A DNA stretch of 64,000 nt from Sympetrum striolatum (GCA_947579665.1 OX388345.1:66021454-66085453), one strand, 5' to 3'. Counted from the first letter of the stretch, positions 1-12,863 are shown. Notes: generated from the sequence alone by a model not told the origin. Program-made: numbers and translations.

Positions 1-600
1 GATTGTAAAGAGGGTTGTTTTGTGGTGGGGATGGAGGGGCCGCGTTGCTGGGGTGACCCCGGGGGGAGGCGAAAGGGAATTGAAGGGGGAAGTAGGGTCG
101 GCATCCGGGGGGGTCTCCGTGTCGTCTTTTTGGCCTTAGGGGAAGCCCTTGTATGCCTTGTGCCACGGGATGTGCTGTTGGATGCGATGGGTGCCTTCGT
201 GTTGAAAGCTCCTCTCTCTCTCTCTACATAGCAACGTATCCGACCACTCCCATCTCTTTATCCCAACGTTCGACAAGAGTGCGCAGCCGTCTTTTTTTTC
301 GCTCCCAAAAAGGAAGAATCCGCGTTTCGGGAGCTAATTTGAAATTCTATGTATCCGCGCTGCTCGTTGACGTGAGGAATAAAATGACCTTTCGAAAGTT
401 TTTAAAACAAACGCGGAGCTTTTTTGTGGAGTCAAACATTCGGAAAGGGAGGTCGAGTCGCGAAGGGGATTTGGGGTGACGTGGGAAACTGGCTCGTTTC
501 TGTCGTCGAAATGTTTTACGAGCCGTGTCGCGAAATGCGGAGGAGATGAGGCTCGAAATGCTGAGGAAATGGTGTCCGCGGGCTAAGTTCGGTAAACGCG
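1..600. other. GC/CpG-rich island, no recognisable gene
   Basis: The left edge is G-rich, then CpG-rich, with frequent CG dinucleotides from about 240 to 600, in clear contrast to the AT-rich DNA that follows. Short open frames exist on both strands but overlap each other and resemble no known protein, so they probably reflect low stop-codon density. A CT run (CTCTCTCTCT) lies near 215. It could be a promoter-proximal or enhancer island of a gene outside the window, but nothing here proves that. Confidence 0.4.
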
Positions 601-2504
601 AATTTATTTCGAGGAATCCATTAATCTGTAACCAGGCGGTATGTATCTCGCCCCTCAAGGCAGTAGATTCCTGGAAGTATACGACTTGATGCAGCCAAGG
701 TATGAACTTAATAAGGTTGTCTCTGCTTTGGGATGAAATTTTTGCCATCCGCATTCCGAATATCTCACCAAGGAACATGAATGTCGTGCACCCATTGTGC
801 CAGGAAACATTCCCAGGATCGGTATTCCCTTATTCATGGGAAAGATGCAAATTTTTCACTACTTCCCCGTTGACCCTTCCTCAGATACTGAGACCTCTAT
901 GTTAATAATGACCAAAATCAAAATTATCATTTATCCTTCTCACCCTTCATCATAATCATCATCTATAGTTATCAATGAAAGGATTGGTTTCTTGCTGCTC
1001 TACAAGGATTCCTGTCTCCTGCCATTTGTATCAACCCTCTTTTTTAAATATTATTTCCCACTTTTCATTTCCAGATATTTCTTATTCAAAATTAAACACA
1101 GTACAAAATGAATATTTATTTTTCTATCAAAACATATCTTATCTTTAAGAGAGGGTTAATTATAAGGATGATAAATGAACCAAATTAAAGGTACTGATCA
1201 ATTTAGAGAATTTCTTGACTATTTCCACAAATTCAACTTCGAGTTTATAATTCACCGTAATATATATACTCTAAATCGAGGAAATGTTTGCAAAAATCCA
1301 ACTTTAGCTAAAGTTTTGACCTAGAAATAATTCTTTCAATCGCTAATTTGTATTTTTCGTGTAGCAGTGGAATGTTTCAAGATGTGAAAATAAGGTTATT
1401 TTAATCTTGAAAACAGTTTGAAATGTTTGACGTCCAATCTATATCGATGAAGAGATTTTTATTGATATTACATAATAAAATATCCGAAGGAACATGGTGC
1501 AAATTTGGAGAAGAGGTACACAAATTTTGAGTCTATGAATGTTTTTGTTTTATAAAATAAAATCAGAAATATGTATTCCTTTAAAAGTAGAGAAAAAATG
1601 AATCTCTGGTATACATCCCGATGACGTAAGTTATGGAATTACTTTTATGTCGAAAAAAGATTTTCCGACGAACGAGAAACTTGAAAACAGAATGGCAACC
1701 TCATCCTCTAACCCTCTCGATTCTGCGACGCAGTTTAAATATTCATGAATTTTTTGTCTGCTTCGGACAAGCAAATCGAAGCTTACTGCGAAGAAAAGGA
1801 CATCAAAGCTTGAAACTGAAATATTCGCCAGCATATCTTTCCCCGCTGAAGTACTCTCCGAAAGCTAGACGAAGAGAGACGAATGGATTCGCTTAGAGGG
1901 ATGATCAAATGAAGCCCAAGTTACGTAAATAGAGAACCTACTTGGATATGCAATGTCGATATATTTTCATAGGGCTAAATCCAAGCAATAACTTAAGGTA
2001 GAGACTTCTATTGCCTCAGGCTGAAGTACAGGTGTTCTCGTTATAAATTTAAAGTTGAGCTACTCGCTGAAAGAATATTATTTGTTTTTCTAAAGGAGGT
2101 TTCTAAAGGGTATGAGTAGATTTTTTTAAAGTCCTACATCCTTTTTTGAAATCTATTCCTCGCAAGTTTCAAAATCCTCAAAGATAGGTTCTCCTAATCA
2201 TAAATACGTCCCCAGTGTGTAGTCTTTCGTATATTTCTCTATGGCCAAGCTTTTTCTGTAAATACCGTAGTTTTCATTATTCATAACCTGGAAATATCTT
2301 TCATTGTACCTACTTTTCAAAGACTCTTACGCTCTATTTTATTCCTAAATGAGATAAATGTTCAATGCTTTGTGTTTTGCTCGAAAAATTTACTGAGCCG
2401 TTATAATTTTATGGCTTATACGGTGAAAATACGATGAAAAGGAATATATATTAAATCCCTAAGATAATTGGAATTGGTGCATGTATCTGCTCTTGAATGC
2501 AACA
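601..2504. other. AT-rich noncoding stretch
   Basis: I see no gene, tRNA or clear repeat here. Short frames near 1630-1900 occur on both strands and look like chance. Base composition falls from the GC island at the left into ordinary AT-rich DNA. Confidence 0.4.
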
Positions 2505-2600
2505 GTTTTCAAAAGTGTGATGCTAGTGATGCTACTCCGGTAGCGAAACCGGTCGTCATCTAAATAAAAGTGTGGAAAATTACACTGTTTTTATTCATTA
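2505..2600 (+). repeat. Hammerhead-like, Penelope-type repeat fragment
   Basis: The segment holds a perfect 5-bp stem GCTAC (2531-2535) / GTAGC (2540-2544) with loop TCCG, followed directly by GAAA (2545-2548), CCGG (2549-2552) and TC (2553-2554). This order (TGAT, stem II, GAAA, short CCGG, U-H cleavage site) is that of the mini hammerhead ribozymes known from Penelope-like retroelements. The usual CUGANGA box is incomplete: GTGAT runs straight into the stem, consistent with a small slippage deletion. The downstream AAATAAAAGTGTGG is typical repeat-flank sequence. Family assignment is inference; self-cleavage is unlikely because core bases are missing. Confidence 0.4.
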
Positions 2601-2696
2601 TCTAGTTTTCAAAAGCATTTCATTGCAGACTTATTTCTCAAAGAAAAGAAGTATTAAAAGTGATTGTAGAAGTCGTTACTTAGTGAAACTGCATTA

Positions 2697-2890
2697 TGGT
2701 GGAAATAAATAAGCAAAAGCTTCACAAAATATTTTGTTTAATCCGCGGACAGGACCGGTTTCAGCTATTTATAGTTATAATTAAGCTACAACTTATAAAA
2801 GCTTTGATCATGATAACTATTAATATTAGAAACCGTTCCGGTCGCATTAAACAAAATGTTTGGGATGCATTTGCTTAGCTATTTCCACCA
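2697..2890. mobile_element. 194-bp inverted-repeat element (copy 1)
   Basis: The ends are long inverted repeats of about 60 bp. The left arm begins TGGTGGAAATAAATAAGC and includes ACAAAATATTTTGTTTAATC and GACCGGTTTC. The reverse complement of the right arm begins TGGTGGAAATAGCTAAGC and includes ACATTTTGTTTAATGCGACC. The centre is AT-rich. A second copy lies at 24330-24487, so this is a dispersed family. It could be a MITE or an inverted partial Penelope-like copy; the CCGGTTTC motif and the degenerate hammerhead-like core in copy 2 favour the latter. No clear target duplication is seen. It encodes no protein. Confidence 0.65.
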
Positions 2891-4257
2891 ATTGAAGAAT
2901 TCATTGAAAAGTCTTCTCATCATTATGTTCGTATCAATCCTTCAATAAAATCTTTCATATGTATTAGAGCAGAAGCTTTTGAACGTTCTGAAACGTTTTC
3001 AATTGTTAAGAATACTCGACGTCGAACTAGGTCAAAGCTTTTAGCATTAAAACTGAGCGATAAACGTTCTACGATCAAACATAAGCCATTCATTTCTATT
3101 GTTATATCGCTAAAGCTCTTTCACAATTGAAAATTGCTTTCGAAGCTGTCCAAATGAAACTGCAACGACAACTTTGTCGAATGGCAATTTCCTTTCGCGC
3201 TGTCTCAGAAGGTGTCTTCTTTTTTCTGGGAAAAATGATTGCATAAATGATTCTGGCGAATCTTTGTAAGACAAAAGGCGAGGGGATTTGACAAGGGCAA
3301 AAATCACTCGGAATTTAAAAGCTCCGCTCGAGAAATCGCGCGAGCGCTAATTTTCGAGAAAAATTAAGAAATCAGAAATGGATTACATACTTTCGAAGGA
3401 GAGCACTCGACTCCCTTGACAGTCGCTCGCCACGTCGGAAATCCTTTACTCGGCGATGGAAGTTTCTTCTTTCAAAAGGAAGCCGTTTTACGGCATTGTC
3501 TAGTCAAAGGCGATTCTGCTCTAAATTAAAAAGCTTTGCCGAGAGAGCCTCTTCCTCCAGCGACTCAATTCTGGAAGAAGCCCTCTTCAATATATAGAGA
3601 GACTTCGCTCCCGACGAAGCACACTTCAAAGAAAGCGAAGTCGGGAGTAGCACTTAAAGAAGGGAGCACTTTTGACTTCTGTCAATAGCAATCGAATTTC
3701 GCCGAAAAAAGCTTAATTCTCCGTTAATTTTTCATCGACGACTGTTGTAGGAGGCTTTTGCGCGTTTATTTCGGGAAGGAGAAAGAGAGGAGAAGACCCC
3801 GTCATTAATTACGTCTTTCTGAATTTAATTCCGTGGGTCAATTCCTTTTACAAGGATTCGCTGTGTTTTCTCTGACGGTTAAAACGGGATTTTTTCCATC
3901 CGGAGCTCCGCCCATCTTGTTCCTTCCAGTTTTTGAGTCATTTCAGTGGCTCTGCCTCTAATCGAAACAACTTTTAGAGTTGATAATTGTATTAAATTGA
4001 AGCAGGAACAAGTTTTCGAGTTCGTTGTCAGATTATTTTTCTGCGATCCTTTTCTAGAAGGTGCAATTACCTGGATGTAGTAGTTATATCAAATAATACC
4101 TTAATTTTCTATATATGATTGTTGAGAGATTAGAAAAATCTCTCCTTTCACGGGTCAGTATTAAATATAATGTAAGAAGCAGAGTAAAATTTCGAAAGAT
4201 TTTCTGCAACTAAGGAAATTTTCTAATGAATTATTAACTTCAGGCTATAAAAAAGTA
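2891..4257. other. Noncoding stretch with GC island at 3310-3700
   Basis: No gene is recognised. Within it, 3310-3700 is richer in GC and CpG. It contains CTCCCGAC (3608-3615) and its reverse complement GTCGGGAG (3640-3647), both embedded in CTTCGC/GCGAAG sequence. This may be a small regulatory or repeat-derived dyad. Confidence 0.35.
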
Positions 4258-4326
4258 TTTATTAATTATGGAAATGAGGATAAAATTAGGACAGGAGAGT
4301 GTGCGACTTGATCCAAGGTTGTATTT
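4258..4326 (+). repeat. Dispersed repeat fragment R1, copy a
   Basis: Contains TTTATTAATTATGGAAATGA followed by AGGACAGGAGAGTGTGCGAC and TCCAAGGTTGT. The second block aligns with 43746-43804 (GCACAGGAAAGCGTGCAAC, then CCCAAGGATGT). The first 20-mer occurs exactly at 33230-33249. Three partial matches indicate an old interspersed repeat of unknown class. Confidence 0.45.
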
Positions 4327-4579
4327 TTTAAATTATGCGCGCAACTTTTAAAAATTTGATTTTCAATAAATTTTCTTTCATGACCTTATTCAAATTGCAT
4401 TTTTCCTGAGGTTTCATAGTTAAACATGGCTGTGCTACAACTTACCCGCAAAATTTTACCACTCAAATTTCATAAATATATATGTTTATCATCTAAGAAC
4501 AAAAATGGTACTTGCCTCTGTACAAATGCACGCTTTAATTAAGATTGTGAGGCGAATTGAAGTGCTTAATCATGTTATG

Positions 4580-4597
4580 TATATATATATATATATA
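4580..4597. repeat. (TA)n microsatellite
   Basis: A run of alternating T and A of about 18 bases. Simple-sequence repeat. Confidence 0.9.
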
Positions 4598-5532
4598 AAG
4601 AATCTATAGTGACCGGATTGGCTAAATTTAGGTAACTATGTTACTTGAATGAACAGTTCTCAGGATTCAGCTCTCGAGACGTTTCTATGGCTGGTTCCGC
4701 CGTCGTCCTCAGGGCATCGAGGCTTTTTCTAAAAGCTGCGTTACTCCCCTTAATAAAGGATAGGAGGGATCTGAAAGAAGACCAAATTTAATCGGAGCCA
4801 TATTATAGTAGATCCCTCCCAATTATCTACAAGATTCTTCTTCTCCATTCTCAATTAAGGAGGATTATCCTTACGCTTTAGCTCTACAAAATGGTCGAGA
4901 ACTCATTGCAAAATGTCCTAATTTAGTCATACAAGGAGAAAAAGTAAAGAAAGACTATGCTACATTGCCTATGCAACGCAAGAATGAAATATGCCTGGAT
5001 TATTTATTAATTGTTTGAACAGTAGACAAAGAAAAGCGAGGAAATACCTTAGTTGTTTTCACAAGAAGTTTATAGACGACCTATTTCGACTCTCGTGATC
5101 ATTGTCAGATACGTTGCACCAGAAAATTCTTTATTACTAATCACAATTTTTTAGTGTAGATTTATAAGACATAAACTACGCTTCAACCAGACGTTTATCA
5201 GTTATCGAGTCATCATGTAGTTTATGCAGAGCTGAAATCTTTCTTCATTCCTCAAAATATTAGAATCGGAAAGTTAAAATCTGTGCCTCCAATTACTAGT
5301 TGTCATTGTCCCATGGTATGACTCTAAATAATATTAAACTAAAATTCAATCACTTGGTTGAACTTCTTCTTAACACTCAAAACGTAAAAACCAACTCTGT
5401 CGTTAATTTATCTTTATAGCATAGTTTTTTTAATCTTATGTTTTATTATGTAGCTTATTGAAAATTTAACGGAGACAGAAAATAGATTTTATAATTATCG
5501 GATGACCATTTCAGAAGATTTAAAGAAATAAA
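4598..5532. other. Noncoding stretch upstream of LINE fragment
   Basis: No readable frame is found. It may hold more decayed LINE sequence upstream of the recognisable C-terminus at 5533, but I could not identify reverse-transcriptase motifs in it. Confidence 0.3.
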
Positions 5533-5865
5533 TTGTTGGGTAGATGTGGAAAATCAGATAGCGTCACTGCAGTGGTTGAAGAAATTAGTTGGGAAAAATT
5601 GGAATATAGGCGTCAAATAAAAAGGGCAGGGAATATATACAAAACTACTGCTGGAAAGCCTTCGTTGAGAGAATTAAACCATAGACTCAGAGAACCGGAT
5701 TACCTTGGTAGAAATGATCACAATCATAAAGTCGCTACCCTTAAACAGAGAACAGATGTTTTTAAATATTCATTTCTTAATCGGGGAATAGTAGAATGGA
5801 ACAATTTGTCTGGAGAAGTTTTAGAACCTTTTCTCCTTTCTTGTAATCTATTTATCAAAAATTAA
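5533..5865 (+). pseudogene. LINE ORF2 C-terminal fragment (non-LTR retrotransposon)
   Basis: An open frame of 110 codons ends with TAA at 5863-5865. It resembles the extreme C-terminus of arthropod non-LTR reverse transcriptases (CR1/Jockey-like group). It has a W-x-x-L-x-x-R-R block (SWEKLEYRRQIKRAGNIYK), then a basic/histidine stretch, then TDVFKYSFLNRGIVEWNNLS near the end, which corresponds to the family pattern T-D-x-Y-K-Y-S-F-F-P-R-T-I-x-x-W-N-x-L. The catalytic reverse-transcriptase and endonuclease domains are absent, as expected for a 5'-truncated insertion. The usual F-P-R-T is replaced by L-N-R-G, consistent with a decayed copy. The frame opens at TTG, so no native start is implied. 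Clade-level assignment is inference. Confidence 0.7.
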
Positions 5866-6138
5866 AAGGGTTTCGTGAATTTATTGTAATGTTGTTGTGA
5901 TTTTTCTAAATATTGTAATATTATTGTGATATTTTAAATATTGTATGAATTTTGAAAATTTTGAAATATTTTTGTAATTATATGAAGACTTTAGTCTTCG
6001 GGAGGTTTTGGGGGTTTTCCTCTGACTAGAGGGAATACCTGGCAGATTATTTAATATTTCCCTACCTCCACAGGAATGGCTACCACCTGGCCTGGTGCTT
6101 ATTTGTAATCCTTAAGAATAATTAAACAAATAAATAAA
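5866..6138 (+). mobile_element. LINE 3' untranslated region and A-rich tail
   Basis: Directly follows the LINE stop codon. It includes a perfect 16-nt palindrome GAAGACTTTAGTCTTC (5984-5999) and ends in an A/T-rich AATAAATAAAG-type tail at about 6120-6138, consistent with a LINE 3' terminus. The right boundary is approximate. Confidence 0.5.
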
Positions 6139-8234
6139 GGATGCACCAGGAAAGAGTTTGGTTGAAATACTGTTTGGAGTCTAGGAAATGTGGAGTTTCT
6201 CTCGAGATAAACATGCAAATATTAAGATTTACATACGTCATGCCGGAATTAACACCTCACGACGTTCTATTTTTCCCCGAAAATTTGCAAGGATGCGCAC
6301 TCTTTGTCTTCACAGGGGCGATAAAGGGTCTCCAGAACCCTGGAATTAATCCTCTTTTCAAAGACTATAAGAAGATTCCTCCGTTTCGTACGACTTAGGC
6401 ATCATTAAAACAGGTCCAAATTTTGCGTCGTTTTCATCCGTTTATGCAGAAGACTCAAATGTAACGTCACAAGGAGAGCTAAATCTCGCAAATCTCCATT
6501 CCCGCATTTAAAAATTCCCGAATTTAATTTTCTGCTCCAGGAAAGCAGTGACCTACTTAGACGAGGCTTAAACGTCATGACGAGTGCTCCCTCTTCTTTT
6601 TGCCCAAGATAATGCGAAAACTTCCTCTGCATAAACTGCCGGATAGAATTATACGTTTTCGAGATAACAGTACCGATGCTATCTCCTCGGGACGGGATTT
6701 TTTTTAGATTGAAACTTGTTATCTAGATTCGAAGTAACGCTCTTATCCGCAGTGCTTCAAAATTGAGTCTGTTTGTATAACTCTTCGCGGATTTCGCCCG
6801 TAGAGAAATGGATCCATCAAATTTCGCAGCGATTTAAAAAATGATACCACCGGTTCCGTACCAATAAAGATGAGGAATGAAATTTTTTCCTCCGCGGTGA
6901 GATATCGTTTCTGCCATTTATAGGGTTACTCTTGAGAGATTCTGATTCCAGGCACTCTGTTATTACTTTGCCAATTACTAACTTGCTAAAAGATTCGACT
7001 AAGCGCTAATTCAATAAGGTTATTTAATTCAATATCTAAATGCAAGTGATGTAAAGATACAATATCTGAGTTTTCGACAGTTATACAAAATTCTGCCTAT
7101 CTATTTTCGTTCAATTTTTGTATGCATGAGGTTTAGGGTAAATCTTCTTATGATTATTTTAACGTAAATCAATTCTTTCACTGTATGTATTCTGAAATGC
7201 TGGCTGGCTTATTATTTTGGAGAGTTGTCCTTCACTCGTGTCGCGCTTCCGCGGTGTAGCAATCATACACTTATTTCGCGGCGATGCTTTTTTTATTTTG
7301 CGGTTATAGATAGCTAAAGAACACTTGATTTTTCTCATAATGACACTTAGAAAAATGTAATTTCCTAAACCATTAGAAAATAAATGAATATTACACATTC
7401 ATGAACATAGAAACATAATAGAAGGTCAACACAAAGGACGAACAAGGAGGGCTAACCTCTAAAGTCGAATATTAGCAGAGACAATATGACCATACAGTGG
7501 AACGGTGAAGATCTAAAAGACCACCGTTTGCATCCATTGCAACACAAGTGAAATCGTATCCATCTGAAACCTAGTCTTGAGTGTGTATTTAATGTGGTAT
7601 TGTATAGATTAAAGTGTTAATTCTACCATCTTATTTTATTCAATTATGGCATACCACTAGGTAAATGTCGTAACAATCAACCCTATTTTAAAGTTTTTAA
7701 TGTAAAAGTGAGGTTATCCAAGGATCTCTCTCCTAGTCAGGAGGAAGTAACTCCGCATACACCCCGTACTATATCCCTTGCCATTTGCAGAACTGGTGTG
7801 ATTCATTCAGTAAGAATAAATGTAATGGTAAGAACATAAGGAAATAGTCATACTTTTCTGGAACAAGGGGCAGAATTGCTAATACATCTGACCTAGATCC
7901 TGGCAAAAACGTATTCATTAACTAAGTATAGCATTATATAGCATCTCGACCAATAAAAATAGTCCTTTTTGGAGATGCATTTCTTTGCCCACATTTGACT
8001 TTTCATAATTTTCCATATTGTAAATTATGCATGAAAACACCATTTTCCTATAAGTAAGCAAGAATAACCAACATCCAATAAGTTTTAATAATGTTTGCGT
8101 CCATCAAAATTATCACTCTAATGCAAAATCGTCTGTTCGTCATCATCAGAGAAAAAATTATAAATCGAATTTTGTTTGTAAGATATCGCTCTTACAATTA
8201 ACGTTTTCACGTCACGAACACCAACAAACATACT
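6139..8234. other. AT-rich noncoding stretch
   Basis: Short frames near 6140-6630 run on both strands and match nothing I know. No structured RNA or repeat boundary was found. Confidence 0.35.
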
Positions 8235-8303
8235 GCAGCCAGGATCCGAACTTGGAGCGTAGATATTACTCGGCTACCACGTTAACCTCTACGCTCGTAT
8301 TCC
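8235..8303 (-). repeat. tRNA-derived SINE head remnant
   Basis: Read on the minus strand, the segment has a tRNA-like order: GTAGAGGTTAACGTGG, then TAGCCGAGTAAT (A-box-like), then AAGTTCGGATCCTGG, which resembles the B box GGTTCGAATCC. It does not fold as a canonical tRNA and lacks a believable acceptor stem, so it is best read as an old SINE head or tRNA pseudogene. Confidence 0.4.
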
Positions 8304-8410
8304 GTAAAACAACAATCGTAATAGTCGTTAGCTGAAACTTTGCTAGCAGAACTTCTCATTGACCGAGATATCAATGCATTCTGTATTGAAATGTCTGGGG
8401 TGAAAGAACT

Positions 8411-8500
8411 TAATAATAATAATAATAATAATAATAAATGGACTTTATTCGGGCGAGATTGAGACTAGAAAGTCTCTTCTTACACCTAACCCATCGTCTT
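8411..8500 (-). mobile_element. LINE 3' end with (ATT)n tail, copy a
   Basis: On the minus strand the sequence reads AAGAAGAGACTTTCTAGTC, CAATCTCGCCCGAATAAAG, then a (ATT)n tail at 8411-8437. The same order, with AAGAAGAGACT-like and CAATCTCGC blocks before an ATT tail, occurs at 47552-47640. This is how target-primed LINE insertions end. How far it extends beyond 8500 is uncertain. Confidence 0.55.
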
Positions 8501-11500
8501 ATGCGAAACAGAAGGAAAGAGATAGTTTGCAAAAGTACACGAAGAAAACTAGTATGTGGATTTTTAAAAAACCTAAGCTGAGGGCTCAGGAAAAAAATTT
8601 CCACTGCAGGAAAACACTCACAGGAAGGGGAGTGTGAAAAACCTGCGAAATCTACAATAGAAAATTATATTTTGATGAAGGAGAAAGAAAAGGGTTATGA
8701 TAGACAGGCAGTGAAAATATAAAAATTGTACAAAAAGAAAGGAGAAAAAACATAAATGCATTACAAACAATCAGATAAAATAAATCAACTTCACTAAACT
8801 GACATTAATTATAGATTAATTAAAATAAACGTTGAATAAGGGAAATATGTATTCATTTTTTTTCTTCTAAAAATATCCCTTGGTACCGGGTGGTGCCTGG
8901 CGATTCACTCTGGGGATTAACAATTGACAGAGCTCAGGACATAACGGGAAAATGAAAAGTTTCCATTCACTCACGAAACAGGGCTGCATTACGTGAAGGG
9001 TCTGATCGAATGCAAGGGTGGAAAGACAGTGCTCATTGTTATCATCTTGATGAATATCCTTCAGTCAAAAATTCCCTCATTAATGCAATGATAATGAAAG
9101 TGTTAACATTATCATCAGAAATTCAGAAGAGATTATTCTTCTCGATAAGATATTCTGAAAAATTAAACTTAAAGTAAAAGCCTCTCGCCATTCTAGCTCA
9201 TTCTGCCTCTAAATTCCTAAACCTTTTAAATCTAAAACAACACCCACCCAATTAGGTTTTTGCCTCTACAACCTTCAGTCATTAAGATTGTTCCCAAAAA
9301 CCCAACCTTTTTATGTTATCGTTACTTTCTTTCATAAAGGACATAATATATTTTAGACTCTGAGGTAAGATTGAAAAGAGGACAACTTGGGCCTAACTTC
9401 ACCAAGAAAATAGTTATTTCATTCATTCTAAACATTTTGCATATTTAGGAGTTTTCTTTCACCAGTATCAGATATTAATACACTTTAACAAAAAAACTAT
9501 TCTCATTTGACCATCTTTTTACCATGCAATCAGTATTTCGTTCGTAACCAACAAATACACAATGCGAGAGGGAAAATAATTATATTTTCTAGATATCAGA
9601 ACATTCAAAAAACTATTCCTTTTCTGATTTCCTCGCTGAATTTCCCAATTATCATTACCCATTCTCATCATGTCTCATTGTCATTCTTATATTTCACTTG
9701 AGCTTTACCAAGATAGAATCTGTTTCAATATGACAATGATGAAATAATCCATCGAGTTCATCATTCAAGAGAATGCTTCTGAGAAATCAGAATTATATTC
9801 CTGAAATTATATTACAAATAGTTGGATATTTTTTCAACTATAAATTTATCTTATTTTTTGTGAAGAGCGTCTTCGTGGTCACAAGCGAATGCTAACATCG
9901 CATAACATTTCAATGTAATATATTACTCTAATATTTTTACTAATTTACTTTATATAATGTACTAGGTTTTTAGATTTTTTTGTTACGATGTTTCTTGTAA
10001 ATTGCAATTTTTGCATAAAACAATTGCTGTATCTGATGGAGAAAGACTAATTTTTTAATGAGAATTGTTTTTAATTAGGAGTTGATATCGAGTTCAATGT
10101 CTTTGTTGTAAAGCTTCATGACTCCTATCGAAATCCATCCGTTGCTAAATGATAATGATGTGAAAATGTCATCTACAGCGTAAGCTTTGCTTACATTAAG
10201 GTGTACAACAAGACAGAAATCATACTTATAAATAGATGAAAATCATCAAATTCTTTAGTGATTTCAAGCAGTTATAAAAACTGTATAATAGCGACGCTTC
10301 TCAGCCTCCCAATCTTCCGAACCGATGCAGTTATTCCTAACTAAACCCTACCCTCTGTTTTTCACTCCAAAGGTATACAAACACATTACTCCATTTGCCT
10401 TCAGCTCTCCCTTACCCAGATATTTTCTCTCGTAGGGTTTTTCTTTCCCCCGTCCTTTTCTTTGTTTTGCTTCCCCTTGATGTTCTCTCCGAATGTTTGT
10501 CCCTATTCACTTCTGTTTCGTTTCCTACACATCCACATAGACTCGGTAAACAATTCGCGATGTACGATCGAAAAAGGGGCCTTGGAAAATAACTTGTACA
10601 GTGCACTGGAAAAATAGAGTACCGATAACATTGTTTTGAAATGTGTCGGCGAACGAGGAAGAAAAAAATCAAAATACAGGACAAGTGAAGTGTGAGGAAC
10701 TAACAGATGCTAACGAAAATTTAAAATGTTATGGAATAATATTGAAACTTTAACTATCCAAATGCTCGGGGAAGCGGAACTTGTAACGGATTATTTTTAT
10801 GCCTTCTTGATTAATAGAAAAAGGGGTAGAGTACATTTGATTTAGGAAAATAGGAAAAGGGTTAAAAGTCGCTTTGCAAGTAAAGGCGTGCGTCTGGGAA
10901 AATTGTCTCTTTTCATTTCCGTTTTTCCTTGCAATGCATTCGCTAGAGCAGGCCGATCCTTTTTTATGTTAGTATTCATTTGTTTTGATAATTTCTAGGT
11001 TCACTCATTGCTTAGATTACTTTTTATAGGTAACTATAGGCCAAACCTAAATAGCTATGAATGAATTTCAGGGATTCATATAATAATATTCAAAGCGCTG
11101 AACAATTTGATTCTGATTATCAAGCATTCGTTAATGTATCATTTTTATCGTTTTTAGGATGTATGTTTTGTGTTATATTAAGTATATTGAGTTGCCCCTT
11201 ATAGGCAATTGGATTTTTACCACCATATTTTTTAGAGTCCGAAAGATTTATCACCTCAAAACTTATTTAACTGTATAATATACATCCTTTTCAGAATATT
11301 TCTCTTTCAATAGCTGTTTATTATTTTGGAAATATGTAAATCAACGTAATGGTAATCTTAACTTCTCGTGTTTGAAAACTGGTTCAATCGAGAACTATGT
11401 GTAATGGATAACGTTTTAAATTCACTGTTTTCAGGAAATCAGTTTCGTTCTTTACTGAATGGAAATGTTATTCCTAAAGATATTGTGAAGAAAATTTTAA

Positions 11501-12863
11501 GAAAATTATCTTGTTATTTCCAATTTAATAACCAATTACAATTCGGTATTGTATTAAAAATAAACTCAACGGTAATATTTTCGGAAAATTAGTTTGTCTC
11601 ACTTTGAGATAAGGTTTTTTTTCTTGCAAATAAATCTGCGTACGTAAAAGAATTATTGGACAAACTCGAACATCAGTTGTTAGATCAAATTTTGCGACAT
11701 GTAAATTCTCCCTTGTCTTTTCTGGAGATTAATGGGTTTCTATGGACGAAAATACGTCGTGTAAGAATTTGACTAGCATATATTCAACGAGAAGGGTAAA
11801 AGTATATCCTCCATCTTAGACTGATTTTTAACCCGATCGTACTTAGATTGAAATGATTAAAAAAATTCCCTTCGACATTCATCGTCTTTAAAACAGGATT
11901 TCAGTTCGTGTGCGCTTGCCGACAAAGTAATTCAGCCTATTGCTCCTCTAATTTAGCCGCTCATAAATCTGAATAAGTTCCCCGTATCAATGACACATAA
12001 TAATTTCATTCTGCGCTTTATTTCATTTTGCTGCGTCACGGATCACTCAGCACCTGAGGTCTCTCTCTTATTATTGCCCTCGCATTTTTCATAAACCATC
12101 GTCTCGAAAATATTTCAGCGTTGCCAACAGAGATGCTGATTTCTCAACTCTCTTCGATTCATTTGATTAGCGAGCGAGACTTGTACGTCCAACACAATCG
12201 CAATGTTTCCGTATAATATATGCAAAAGATATTTTCCATCTTATGAAAACAGGAACTCACGAAGTTCTCTCCTTTCCTTTCTAAAATATACATAAAAGTA
12301 TTATGCGGAGGATAAGAGAAAAAGTCACTCCGAAGGTAATGAAATTTATCGTAGAGCTTCCCTTCGAGAGAGTAAAACGTTGTTATTTGAAGCCCTTCCG
12401 AAAGGCTCATCTGCAAGGGTGCAACTTTGTCTGCCCTGAAATTCTCTTTGTTCCCATTTATGATATATAGGGGGGGAACATTGAGATCAAAGACGAATTT
12501 TGGAATAACTGTAAGAGTGTCTTTTGCTATAGAATGAAAATTTTATATTCCATAAGTAGTGAGATAGAATTCGAGTTAGATTAGTTGAAAGAGTATTCTT
12601 CCATGTACAAATCCGCTTACTTTAGAAACCAGATACAAAAGTCTGTGTTCAAACAAGCGATAACTTTGAAATTATTTCCTGATAATGTATTTAAACAATA
12701 GCCATCACATAAATAATAATTGCTTTAAAAAGAGATAGCGGAATTATTTTGATAGGAACGGATTAAATATAACAAGTGATGTAGTGATTCTACCAGTGGA
12801 GTGTAAATATTATCTAGGTAATAGGAGCTATCTAATTATAAGCAATGCTAACATACATAAAAA
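8501..12863. other. AT-rich noncoding stretch
   Basis: I find no gene, tRNA or clear mobile element. The part near 10300-10600 is richer in pyrimidines and carries overlapping frames on both strands with no resemblance to known proteins. The frame around 11370-11590 is also unrecognised. Confidence 0.35.

Noticed and set aside
153..778. 108- and 143-codon frames on opposite strands near the left edge
   Set aside because: They overlap antisense to each other in a GC-rich island and resemble no protein.
8411..8437. Long poly-tyrosine reading of the (TAA)n run as protein
   Set aside because: Artefact of translating a trinucleotide tail of a retroelement.
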